A stretch of 64,000 nt of DNA, taken from contig DASXUX010000001.1 of the NCBI GenBank assembly GCA_036504595.1, positions 62,001 through 126,000 of the forward strand. The letters run 5' to 3'. Source of the DNA: DASXUX01 sp036504595. GTDB taxonomy: Bacteria > Planctomycetota > SZUA-567 > H5-PLA8. Both the position numbers and the translations under genes were made by a program. The notes below the pieces were generated by a model that worked only from the letters and a program-made list of their open reading frames with translations, ran no database searches and was not told the DNA's origin. Positions 52,801 through 60,388 of the stretch are shown piece after piece (position 1 is the stretch's first letter; every line of letters begins with the position of its first letter).

Positions 52801-53757
52801 ATGCCAGCCCAAACGCTTCCCACAATCTGCAACCAAGTGACGACAGCGAAGACCGTTGCCGTTCTGACGGGACACTGGCGGAAAAACAGTGAACACACCG
52901 AATACAGGCGGCTGAGTATCACCGAAGAACTTGGCGGCGAGTTTCTACAGACTGTGCGCCAAGCCTGTGGCGAGATAACGGCACTTGCTGAATCACATGA
53001 TCTAGTGCTTAACGAATATGATACTGGTCACAAGCAGGACTCGCACGAGATTCAATGGGTTAAGCTCGACCAAGTGCGGGAAATCCTTGAAGAATTCAAG
53101 TTGGTTCCTCTCCCGGTGAACGCAACGATATTCGACGGCAGCGCCGAAATGATTGACTCTTTACATCATTACATCATCGTCGTGCAGTCGCAGGGCGGAG
53201 AACCCATTCTCTTCTTCCGCAAGTTCAGTCCAAAACAAGAACTGGGAAGAAGCAAGGGTTTTGCGGCCTTGTTTTCAAACGGACAGTTCGACAAGATTCG
53301 GGAGACCACGTTTTTGTTCGATGCCCGAATCGATTGCATCGCTCGTGGAAACTTTCTGTACGTGCTTAATCAACACAATTTCCAGATGATCTTCCGCTAC
53401 TTTGAGCGTTTGAGGGCTACGGCACTCGAAAGCCTTTCATCCATCCGTGCCTATGTGCCGATAGCCAACTTCAAGGCTTTTGAAGATTCCTGTGTGACCC
53501 ACCTAGTAAAGTTGGCGAAGCTGAGAAACATCGCACAGCGCGATTATCTGCGGTACGTCAAAATGCGCGACTTGAAGAAGGTGATAAAGGCGTTCCACCT
53601 TCCGATCGAAGTTATCAAAGAAGATGGCGAAGAGCGCCTATCCTTCGATAAAGCACAACCGTGGTTAATTCTGAATCTTCTCGATGATGCGTATTTAGGG
53701 TCAGTGATGACGAGATTGCAGTATGAGGTGAATTCCAAGCGAAGGCTTCAGTCGTAG
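52801..53757 (+). CDS. kwaB: Kiwa anti-phage protein KwaB (DUF4868)
   Basis: The 318 residues include LFFRKFSPKQELGRSKG, LFDARIDCIARGNFLYVLNQHNFQMIFRYFE and the C-terminal segment DYLRYVKMRDLKKVIKAF, characteristic of DUF4868/KwaB. Length matches the family. KwaB binds DNA and forms a complex with KwaA. It follows kwaA directly and completes a two-gene Kiwa system immediately downstream of hsdS. Confidence 0.9.
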   Translation: MPAQTLPTICNQVTTAKTVAVLTGHWRKNSEHTEYRRLSITEELGGEFLQTVRQACGEITALAESHDLVLNEYDTGHKQDSHEIQWVKLDQVREILEEFKLVPLPVNATIFDGSAEMIDSLHHYIIVVQSQGGEPILFFRKFSPKQELGRSKGFAALFSNGQFDKIRETTFLFDARIDCIARGNFLYVLNQHNFQMIFRYFERLRATALESLSSIRAYVPIANFKAFEDSCVTHLVKLAKLRNIAQRDYLRYVKMRDLKKVIKAFHLPIEVIKEDGEERLSFDKAQPWLILNLLDDAYLGSVMTRLQYEVNSKRRLQS

Positions 53758-53776
53758 TTTTCTGTTGGGGGCGACC

Positions 53777-54949
53777 ATGCAACTCGAAATGGCGGTCTGG
53801 ATTTCTGATTTCATGGACGGGCTTCTCACGAACCCACCGGCGCACCTGTCGGTCACCAAGCGCATGAACGGCAAGCATCCGGGACTGGCCGTCAAAGACG
53901 AACGGCGGCTGATTCTCGACTTCTATCAGCATGACGACTACATTCGCGGAGGCATTCGGCAGCTTGCACCCGGAATGGAAGCGGCGCTGAGGAAGTTTCC
54001 GGGGGTGGAACTCTCGCACCCGCCGCGTGCGAAGTACACGACGATCTATGTCCGTAGCGCTGAAGGACTGAATGCCATTCGATTGCTCATTGGATTGCCG
54101 ACACAGACAGCCGTCCCGTCCCACCTCACGGCGACGACGGAACCCGTTCAGCCGTCAATTCTGCAACCTTCCCCGCCAGTGATGACGTTCCCCCGCGCAG
54201 CGTCGAGCGGCGACCTTTTCTCTCCGCTCCCCGCACAGAGACTTGCTTCAGCACACGTCGCAAATCCGCAGCAGTCCTTGGAGTTGCCCGCGCACTGGCG
54301 CGAGCAGGTCCGGGATTGGCCGATGTTCAGCGCGGGCGCACTGAATGCGTGGCTGCTGTTCGTCGGCGTATCGCCAGGTAACTCAACGCGGGACGGGGTG
54401 GATTTGAGCGCGGAACACTGGTTGCCAACGCTGGGAGTACGTCACCCCCACGCTGGACACTACTGCGACGATGCGGGATTTTGGAACAAAGTTCGGGCGC
54501 TCACAAACGAGACGCTCACGCCGTTCCTGCCGTCCAGTGCGGACCCGCTTGAAAGTTTTATGGTCGCCAATCTCGCACGCGACCTAAACGCCGCGCCAAA
54601 TGCCGCTGACGTGGAGCGGGCTGTCGGCGGCGGCGCTGCTCACCTGAAACGTGTGCTCTTGCTCACACAGGCACGGTTAGTTTGCGTGATGAACAAGCCC
54701 GCCACGCCAAAGCTGATTGAGAAAGTTAGTGCGTGGGGTTGGCAGTGTTCATCGCAAGGCGTCGTGGATGTCGGCTCCCGTGCAAGGGCAGAGTATTGGC
54801 GCGTCGCGGCTCCGTATGGGACCGTGCTCGTCACGCAAACCGGACAACATCCTTCGATGTACGTTCCGGCAAAGCTGTCGGTCCACCTACGGGGACTGGC
54901 AGAACGGCTGATTCAGCAGCGGTCTGGACGAAAAAGTGGCGAGAGGTAA
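53777..54949 (+). CDS. Unknown two-domain protein
   Basis: ATG 53777 starts a 390-residue protein with an N-terminal domain (residues 1-105; AVKDERRLILDFYQHDDYIRGG), a Pro-rich linker and a C-terminal domain (from about 180). The C-domain has WLLFVGVSPGNS, FMVANLARDLNAAPN and WRVAAPYGTVLVTQTGQHPS, faintly reminiscent of the uracil-DNA glycosylase fold. This is a weak impression and not an assignment. It sits between Kiwa and a nuclease pair, so a defence role is likely by context. Confidence 0.7.
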   Translation: MQLEMAVWISDFMDGLLTNPPAHLSVTKRMNGKHPGLAVKDERRLILDFYQHDDYIRGGIRQLAPGMEAALRKFPGVELSHPPRAKYTTIYVRSAEGLNAIRLLIGLPTQTAVPSHLTATTEPVQPSILQPSPPVMTFPRAASSGDLFSPLPAQRLASAHVANPQQSLELPAHWREQVRDWPMFSAGALNAWLLFVGVSPGNSTRDGVDLSAEHWLPTLGVRHPHAGHYCDDAGFWNKVRALTNETLTPFLPSSADPLESFMVANLARDLNAAPNAADVERAVGGGAAHLKRVLLLTQARLVCVMNKPATPKLIEKVSAWGWQCSSQGVVDVGSRARAEYWRVAAPYGTVLVTQTGQHPSMYVPAKLSVHLRGLAERLIQQRSGRKSGER

Positions 54950-55009
54950 ACTGCCGTCACCGGAGAAGAAAACAGCAACAGGTTCATCACCAACAGGGGG
55001 AGTTCTTTC

Positions 55010-55423
55010 ATGCCTAAATTTGAGTACGCGCCAGAAGTCAGAGACACAATCTTGACCGTTGTCGGCGAAGCCCGCAAGAATGGACGGGCGTGGGACGAAG
55101 CCCTAATGCTCTCGAAGCAAGTGGGTTACAACGGAAGCATCGGCGGGCTACAGCAATTCGTGCGCAACGCGCAGAAACGAGCGGGCAACAACGGCGCGGG
55201 GGAGCCGGAAGTTTCCGATTCTGCCGAAGAGACCGCGAAAGCAGTAGCAGCACCGGCAAAGCAGAAGCGCCGGGGGAGACCGGCAAAGAAAGTGGCAGTA
55301 GCACCCGCTGACGCGAGCGTGGGAGCCGTTCAAGCGATGATCGACGCTATCGTAAAGAAGCGGCTATCTGCTGCGTTCACCAAAGTCCGCGCCGCGTTGG
55401 ACGAAGCGGAGCGCGGCGTGTGA
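55010..55423 (+). CDS. AT-hook-like DNA-binding protein coupled to a nuclease gene
   Basis: The 137 residues begin with a helical domain (DTILTVVGEARKNGRAWDEAL...GGLQQFVRNAQKRAG), then an Ala-rich linker with KRRGRPAKK, a canonical AT-hook core, and a C-terminal helix. Its stop overlaps the GTG of the nuclease gene, so the two are translated together. It may target or restrain the nuclease. Confidence 0.7.
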   Translation: MPKFEYAPEVRDTILTVVGEARKNGRAWDEALMLSKQVGYNGSIGGLQQFVRNAQKRAGNNGAGEPEVSDSAEETAKAVAAPAKQKRRGRPAKKVAVAPADASVGAVQAMIDAIVKKRLSAAFTKVRAALDEAERGV

Positions 55424-56100
55424 GCGCCGACGATTCTGCAACCAACGTTGCCGCTGCCGTTCCGGCGATTCTCTTCCGACTTTTGAGGCAGATGGACGCG
55501 GAAGCCACGACTGTCAAAGACGGTTTTCCGACTGGCTTGAACTGGTACGGCGGTCACGTCGGCACGCGCCAGACAGAACCACAGTGGAGCAAGCGAATCG
55601 TGGAGCTTCTCCGGGCTGAAGGTCTCGTCGCTGAATGTGAGTGCGGCTACGGAGCGGGAACCCGCGACCGCTGCGATGTCGTCATCATGCTCCCGGAAGT
55701 CGGCAAGTTCTGGTTGGAAATCAAGGGCGCGTGGAAAGAATACTGGCGCGAGAAGGGCACCAACGACTTGCTCTATCGGTCCTATCTGTTGCACCCGCTC
55801 GTCCCCGGACTCGACAAGACCAAGACCCACACGGTGCCGCTTGACCTTCAGAAGCTGGCGCGGCTCACACGCGCCGATGCCAGCTACGTTGGAATGTTGC
55901 TCGTCGGCTTCGATTCAAGCGAAGCGCCGATGGATGCCGATGTCGCGCAACTGGTGCAACTGGCACGGCTGGGCATTGAGCCGTGGACGGCAGTGGCGAC
56001 GGGTTGGTTGGATACGTACAGGCCGGGGCAAAGGGTGCGCGTGTGGTTCTGGTATCGTGGTGTCCCACAGAGCGGCGCTTCCGCAAGCCCATGCCAGTAA
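55420..56100 (+). CDS. PD-(D/E)XK nuclease-like protein
   Basis: DRCDVVIMLPEVGKFWLEIKGAWK supplies Asp86, Glu100 and Lys102 in the order and spacing of a PD-(D/E)XK active site. A later Trp-rich region (WYGGHVGTRQTEPQW in front, VRVWFWYRGV at the end) frames the core. Length is 226 residues. GTG 55420 overlaps the upstream AT-hook gene. It is likely a DNA-cutting effector of a two-gene defence module. Confidence 0.75.
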   Translation: MSADDSATNVAAAVPAILFRLLRQMDAEATTVKDGFPTGLNWYGGHVGTRQTEPQWSKRIVELLRAEGLVAECECGYGAGTRDRCDVVIMLPEVGKFWLEIKGAWKEYWREKGTNDLLYRSYLLHPLVPGLDKTKTHTVPLDLQKLARLTRADASYVGMLLVGFDSSEAPMDADVAQLVQLARLGIEPWTAVATGWLDTYRPGQRVRVWFWYRGVPQSGASASPCQ

Positions 56101-56255
56101 CTTAGCTCGTTAGCAATTTTCAGTGCGCTTAACGGCCAATGGTGATGTGGTGAGACACGAACACAACGGCACCCCCCAAAATGACTTGGGTAGCCCTGCA
56201 AAACAGCCGATAGTTGAGTTGGCATCTTGACACTACAAGCTGCAAAGGGCCGTAT

Positions 56256-57047
56256 ATGGGCCACCAACGTTTAGGCAGTATTCCGACCACCCGTAAATTT
56301 GATGACCTTGTTGGATATTTGGGCGGCGGCTCTGACGTTGCGCTTGCGGACGATACGTCTTCGATTGCACGGCAGACGCTAGATGCAGTGCAGCAAGGTT
56401 TGTCCAGTGCCCACCACGACTACGGCCTTTGTTACGCATTTTATCTTCTCAGCCAAATCGTTCTTGCCAGTCGCGAGAGCAACTGGCAAGCGCTGTTAGA
56501 GAACGTTGGCATTCAAATTTCGGCAGAGTCTTCGGTCTTCGATTTCTGCGCGGAAGTTCAAAACGTACTCGATGATCGTATCGGTAGCGCCGGTCGCCGT
56601 ACCGACATAAGCGAAATGGCACAACAAGCGCTGGGCGAAAGTCTTTCCTGCTTGGCAGAACCAAATGCGGCAACGCTTTTTGGACGCGGACAAGACGAAC
56701 TTCAATCAGCCCTTCGTCAGCTTTCCACAAAGAACGGTTTCGCTCGACTGGGACAGAAGTTCTTTGGCCTGTTCACCGCACGCTACATCAACTTCTTTCT
56801 CAGCCGCACGACGGCGGCAGAAGTTGGTGGAAGCCGTCTTAATCAGCTTGGCGACCTTACGAACTTCGAGACCGCATTGCGGCTCCATTGCGAACAGAGC
56901 GCGTTCATCGTCCGCGACTTTTGTGGCGATTGGTACGCCAAGACTCAGTTTCAAGAAGGCATTGATCTAGTCAACACTACCCGCTTTGTCGCTGTGGCGA
57001 TTAAGAAACTCCGAAACGAACTGAAGAAACAGGGCGCGGAGCTATGA
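56256..57047 (+). CDS. Helical partner protein of a QueC-like/nuclease fusion
   Basis: The 263-residue protein is almost entirely helical (TSSIARQTLDAVQQGLSSAHHDYGLCYAFYLLSQIV; NTTRFVAVAIKKLRNELKKQG). It overlaps the next start by four bases and must be made with it. The arrangement recalls QatB before QatC, but qatA and qatD are absent and I see no clear sequence match. ATG 56256 is preferred over an in-frame ATG 42 bases upstream. Confidence 0.72.
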   Translation: MGHQRLGSIPTTRKFDDLVGYLGGGSDVALADDTSSIARQTLDAVQQGLSSAHHDYGLCYAFYLLSQIVLASRESNWQALLENVGIQISAESSVFDFCAEVQNVLDDRIGSAGRRTDISEMAQQALGESLSCLAEPNAATLFGRGQDELQSALRQLSTKNGFARLGQKFFGLFTARYINFFLSRTTAAEVGGSRLNQLGDLTNFETALRLHCEQSAFIVRDFCGDWYAKTQFQEGIDLVNTTRFVAVAIKKLRNELKKQGAEL

Positions 57048-58912
57048 AGAAACCGCGACTGATTCTTTGCAGTGGTGCAGACCTTCCCCCCGGTGAGGAA
57101 CCGCCCAAAGATCATGTTGTCGTCCGTTTGGCAACGACTGGAAGCGACGCCAATGTGACCCTTCAGCTAGAAGACCTTGCCAAGAAGTTTCTGTCGCACG
57201 TGTCGCCCCGCTTGATCGACTTGCTCGAACTTGCGGCATATGTCTACGCTGCGGACTGCAAAGTCAAACGTGATGGGGTTTGGTCGGACCCGGCTGACCC
57301 GGAGCCGTGGGGAAGAAAATTCAAATTTGTGCTGCCTGTTCGCGATGTCGCGTTTTGGAATCAGCAAGGGATTAGGAAACTGCTTGCAGAAACGTTGAAC
57401 TTTTTGTCGGACGACGCTTATGAGTTCTCGTTCATTTCAACAACTCAGCCGGATGTTTTGCAATCGTATTTTGCTCTTGGCGAGATGGACGAGTGGCCCT
57501 TTCAAAACATCGAGCGGGTAACAATGTTCTCTGGTGGATTGGACTCGCTTGCGGGGATTGCGGAGACTGCATCAAAGAACGAGAAGTTGGTGCTCGTGAG
57601 TCATCGTCCCGTCAGTACGAAGGACAATCATCAACGTGAGTTGTTCCGGGAACTAAGCACGAGATTCGCCAATCAGCTTATCCATGTCCCCGTCTGGGTG
57701 AACAAGAACGAAGGGATAAGCCGCGAGCACACGCAGCGAGCGCGTTCTTTTCTCTACGTGGCGATTGGCGCTGCCGTCGCGCACTCAGTCAACGCCAAAG
57801 GGGTGCGCTTCTTCGAGAACGGAGTCGTCAGCTTGAATCTTCCTCTTGCGGACGAAGTGTTGAGGGCGCGAGCATCGCGTACCACGCACCCGCGAGTACT
57901 TCAGATGTTCAGCCGACTCTTGACCTTCGTTCTCGATAGAGACTTCGTTGTCGATAATCCATATCTGTTCAAGACAAAGACCGAAATCGTCTCCATTATA
58001 GCTTCAAGCGGATGCGCAGAACTAATCGGCAAGAGTGTCTCTTGCAGCCATTCCATTTTCAGATCGAAGTCGCAGCAGCACTGTGGAACATGCAGCCAGT
58101 GCATTGACCGGCGAATTGCAGTCTTGGCTGCTGGACAGGGTGCGCACGACCCCGAAACGGATTACGAGCAGGACGTTTTCGTCGGAAAACGAAAGCCGGG
58201 ATATGAAGTGAACATCGGGATTGACTACATCCGCACGGCCACTGAACTGCACCAATGGGATGAACGGCAAATTGCAGCGAAGTTCAATCGCGAATTGTCG
58301 TCGGCTGTTCGGGATATGAATGACCGCAGCGGTGCGGCACAACGCTTCGTAGCCATGTTCAAAAGACACGGTGACGCCGTTGCGGGTGTCATGCGAAGCC
58401 AAATTGCGCTTCATTCAGATGCTTTGCTCAGTGGCAAGTTGGAGCGCACTTCGATGCTCGCGAAGGTAATGGGCATGGAGCATCAACTTTCGTGCTGGAA
58501 GCGATATGCGGCTCGAATTGTGGGGATTCTAAGGACCGGACTCGCATCGGCATGTGAAACACATGAACCCGAAAATGAAACACACCTTCAACAACTCTGC
58601 GACGGCATTTTGCACGGCAGCAGCATCAATCTGCGGCGCGAGTTTCCGTACCTGTGTTGGTCGTCCCGGCTAACGAAGCCCGACTATTACGTCGAAGGGT
58701 ATTCGATTTTGATCGAACTAAAGTACGTTCGCGACAAAGCTGATATTCCGCGAACCGTCAGCGCTATCGCTGAAGACATCACGAAGTACGGTGACAATGA
58801 CTACCGCGTGCTGTTTGTGGTCTATGATAAGCACGGGCATATCAGCGATACGGATGAGTTCGTTGCGCCCGTGGAAAAGCACCCCAAGATGATTATTGAA
58901 ATCGTGCGCTGA
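57044..58912 (+). CDS. QueC-like PP-loop enzyme fused to a C-terminal PD-(D/E)XK nuclease domain
   Basis: The protein (622 aa, versus about 230 for QueC) has a unique N-terminal domain, a PP-loop SGGLDS (163-168), and the QueC zinc site C334, C347, C350, C353 in SCSH...CGTCSQC. A C-terminal domain follows in which KPDYYVEGYSILIELKYVRD gives Asp547, Glu558 and Lys560. QueC makes 7-cyano-7-deazaguanine; defence relatives (QatC, Cap9 of type IV CBASS) reuse the chemistry. No queuosine genes are nearby, and the neighbours are restriction and Kiwa genes, so an immune role is inferred. Confidence 0.82.
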   Translation: MKKPRLILCSGADLPPGEEPPKDHVVVRLATTGSDANVTLQLEDLAKKFLSHVSPRLIDLLELAAYVYAADCKVKRDGVWSDPADPEPWGRKFKFVLPVRDVAFWNQQGIRKLLAETLNFLSDDAYEFSFISTTQPDVLQSYFALGEMDEWPFQNIERVTMFSGGLDSLAGIAETASKNEKLVLVSHRPVSTKDNHQRELFRELSTRFANQLIHVPVWVNKNEGISREHTQRARSFLYVAIGAAVAHSVNAKGVRFFENGVVSLNLPLADEVLRARASRTTHPRVLQMFSRLLTFVLDRDFVVDNPYLFKTKTEIVSIIASSGCAELIGKSVSCSHSIFRSKSQQHCGTCSQCIDRRIAVLAAGQGAHDPETDYEQDVFVGKRKPGYEVNIGIDYIRTATELHQWDERQIAAKFNRELSSAVRDMNDRSGAAQRFVAMFKRHGDAVAGVMRSQIALHSDALLSGKLERTSMLAKVMGMEHQLSCWKRYAARIVGILRTGLASACETHEPENETHLQQLCDGILHGSSINLRREFPYLCWSSRLTKPDYYVEGYSILIELKYVRDKADIPRTVSAIAEDITKYGDNDYRVLFVVYDKHGHISDTDEFVAPVEKHPKMIIEIVR

Positions 58913-58979
58913 GCGTTCTCGACCCAAGTGCTCTTCCGTGGCTGTAAGAGTCCGTTACAGTTTGGAGCTTATCAACAAA

Positions 58980-59549
58980 ATGGGGAAGTCACGTGCTACG
59001 AAGCTGACTGCCACACAGTGCCGCAAGTTGCGGGAGCTTAAACGCGAGTCCCCGGAGCAATCAGCGTCGCAACTCATCGCGAAGCTGGGCTGGGACGCGG
59101 CGCTGCTCCCCACCGCACAAGAATGTCTCGCGAGCCGCCGCAAAAGGCTCAATCCCGTGCTGACAGAGAAACACATTCTGAGAATCTGGACGCTGCACGC
59201 AAGCGGCTTAGGGTATCGCCGGATTTGCCGCGAGCTAGGGCTTGACCTGAAGCACCGGGGCGCGGTAGAGCACGTCATTCGCGGACGCTCGCACGTCGAT
59301 CTAATGCCCGCCCCTTTCAAGCCAAGCGGGTTTGTGGTCAACGTCCGCAAAGACGGCTGCTATTTTTACGAAGCGAACAACGATGCCTTCACGGTGTTTG
59401 TCGCCAAGAACGGAATCGCAACGAGCGAAGCCGTTCCCGGCGTCACACGTAAGCTGGGAAACTACGAGCGGTGCTCCCTGTTGGCGTTACGGTCCTGTTT
59501 CGAGTGGTTCAAGAAGGCGGCACGGAAAAAGGAATCAGCATCGGTCTAA
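58980..59549 (+). CDS. DNA-binding HTH protein, 189 aa
   Basis: ILRIWTLHASGLGYRRICRELGLDLKHRGAVEHVIRG looks like a resolvase-type HTH. The N-terminal region is basic. No catalytic domain is present. ATG 58980 has only a distant GGAG, so the start is uncertain. It follows the QueC-like gene in the same direction after 67 bases and may regulate the end of the element. Confidence 0.62.
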   Translation: MGKSRATKLTATQCRKLRELKRESPEQSASQLIAKLGWDAALLPTAQECLASRRKRLNPVLTEKHILRIWTLHASGLGYRRICRELGLDLKHRGAVEHVIRGRSHVDLMPAPFKPSGFVVNVRKDGCYFYEANNDAFTVFVAKNGIATSEAVPGVTRKLGNYERCSLLALRSCFEWFKKAARKKESASV

Positions 59550-59567
59550 GAAGACCCATAGTTATCC

Positions 59568-59584
59568 CTTGACACTGTGTCAAT
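59568..59584. promoter_or_regulatory. 17-bp dispersed palindrome, copy 9
   Basis: CTTGACACTGTGTCAAT lies 19 bases after the stop of the HTH gene, at the end of the rightward gene block. It is the most symmetric copy. Confidence 0.65.
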
Positions 59585-59585
59585 G

Positions 59586-59988
59586 ACTTTGGACCACAAG
59601 CAACCGGCAATGCACCACGTGCTGCACATGTGCAATCGGCTTCTTGAGGCGTTTTGGGCGACCGGGACGGCAGTGCCGACCGGGAAAGGCGATTGCTGGC
59701 GTTACGCGGGGCGCTGTAAGGCTGATTCTGGGCGGTTTGTTCACTCCACAGGTTTAGGGGTCTGACCGCGCCAGAGCGCATTGCAATCGAAATGCGGTGG
59801 GGGTGGCAAATAAAACAACACGATCAACGCTTGCCGGAACCTGCATCCGGCTCACAAAGGGGAGCTATCCAAGAGGTGGGAAGCGTTGATCGTTTGTTAC
59901 TTGGGACGCCGAAACATCGACACATTCGGTTCTGAGTCGCAGCACAATCCAGAGGCAGTTCATCGCGTTCATTGGCGTGAGTGCAACG
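59586..59988. other. Gap with a long inverted repeat
   Basis: No convincing gene is found. A 60-codon open frame (59583-59765) has no ribosome site. The main structure is an inverted repeat with arms ACGATCAACGCTT (59820-59832) and AAGCGTTGATCGT (59881-59893), enclosing a small GCCGGA...TCCGGC hairpin. It could be a structured RNA, a terminator region or a recombination or replication site. Confidence 0.45.
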
Positions 59989-60252
59989 CTACTTCTGTTG
60001 CTTGCTGGACTCACTCTCCTTAATCCGGTCTGCAAGTGACGAGATTGTCTGGTCCACCGCGTCGCCTTGTACCTTTGGCAACTCTCCGCTCGATTTCGCG
60101 GCACGTCGTTTCTCTGCTTCCATCTTGATCTTCTTCAACTCACCTGATTCGCTTGCGGAAAGTTTCTCAGCGAGTTTCTTGAACAGCGACACGCGAGTCT
60201 CCCACCTTTTCCCTTCATCAAAAACCAGTCGAATTCTAACTACCGGATTCAT
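59989..60252 (-). CDS. Small charged coiled-coil-like protein
   Basis: From ATG 60252 the 87 residues are highly charged and helical (RVSLFKKLAEKLSASESGELKKIKMEAEKRRAAKSSGE). There is no strong ribosome site. It reads leftward, in line with the integrase gene upstream, and could be its downstream partner. Confidence 0.45.
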   Translation of the reverse strand: MNPVVRIRLVFDEGKRWETRVSLFKKLAEKLSASESGELKKIKMEAEKRRAAKSSGELPKVQGDAVDQTISSLADRIKESESSKQQK

Positions 60253-60388
60253 GTGCGGGAAGGGCAAAAAGCGACAGTTACGGGAATTTAACGCACGTGT
60301 GCACATGCGTAGAATGCCACAGGTATCGAGTGGCGCAACATGCACGAGAGTCAAAAGATCACACGGACGCTCACGAAGCCTGTTGCGT

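Noticed and set aside
56256..57047. Calling the helical protein QatB and its neighbour a Qat system
   Set aside because: Gene order is similar, but QatA and QatD are missing, the QueC-like protein has an extra nuclease domain, and I see no clear sequence match.
57044..58912. A genuine queuosine biosynthesis gene (queC)
   Set aside because: It is almost three times too long, carries a nuclease-like domain, has no queD/queE/queF neighbours and sits in a mobile defence block.
59583..59765. 60-codon open frame after palindrome copy 9
   Set aside because: No ribosome site, a start inside the palindrome, and no recognisable sequence; kept only as part of the described gap.
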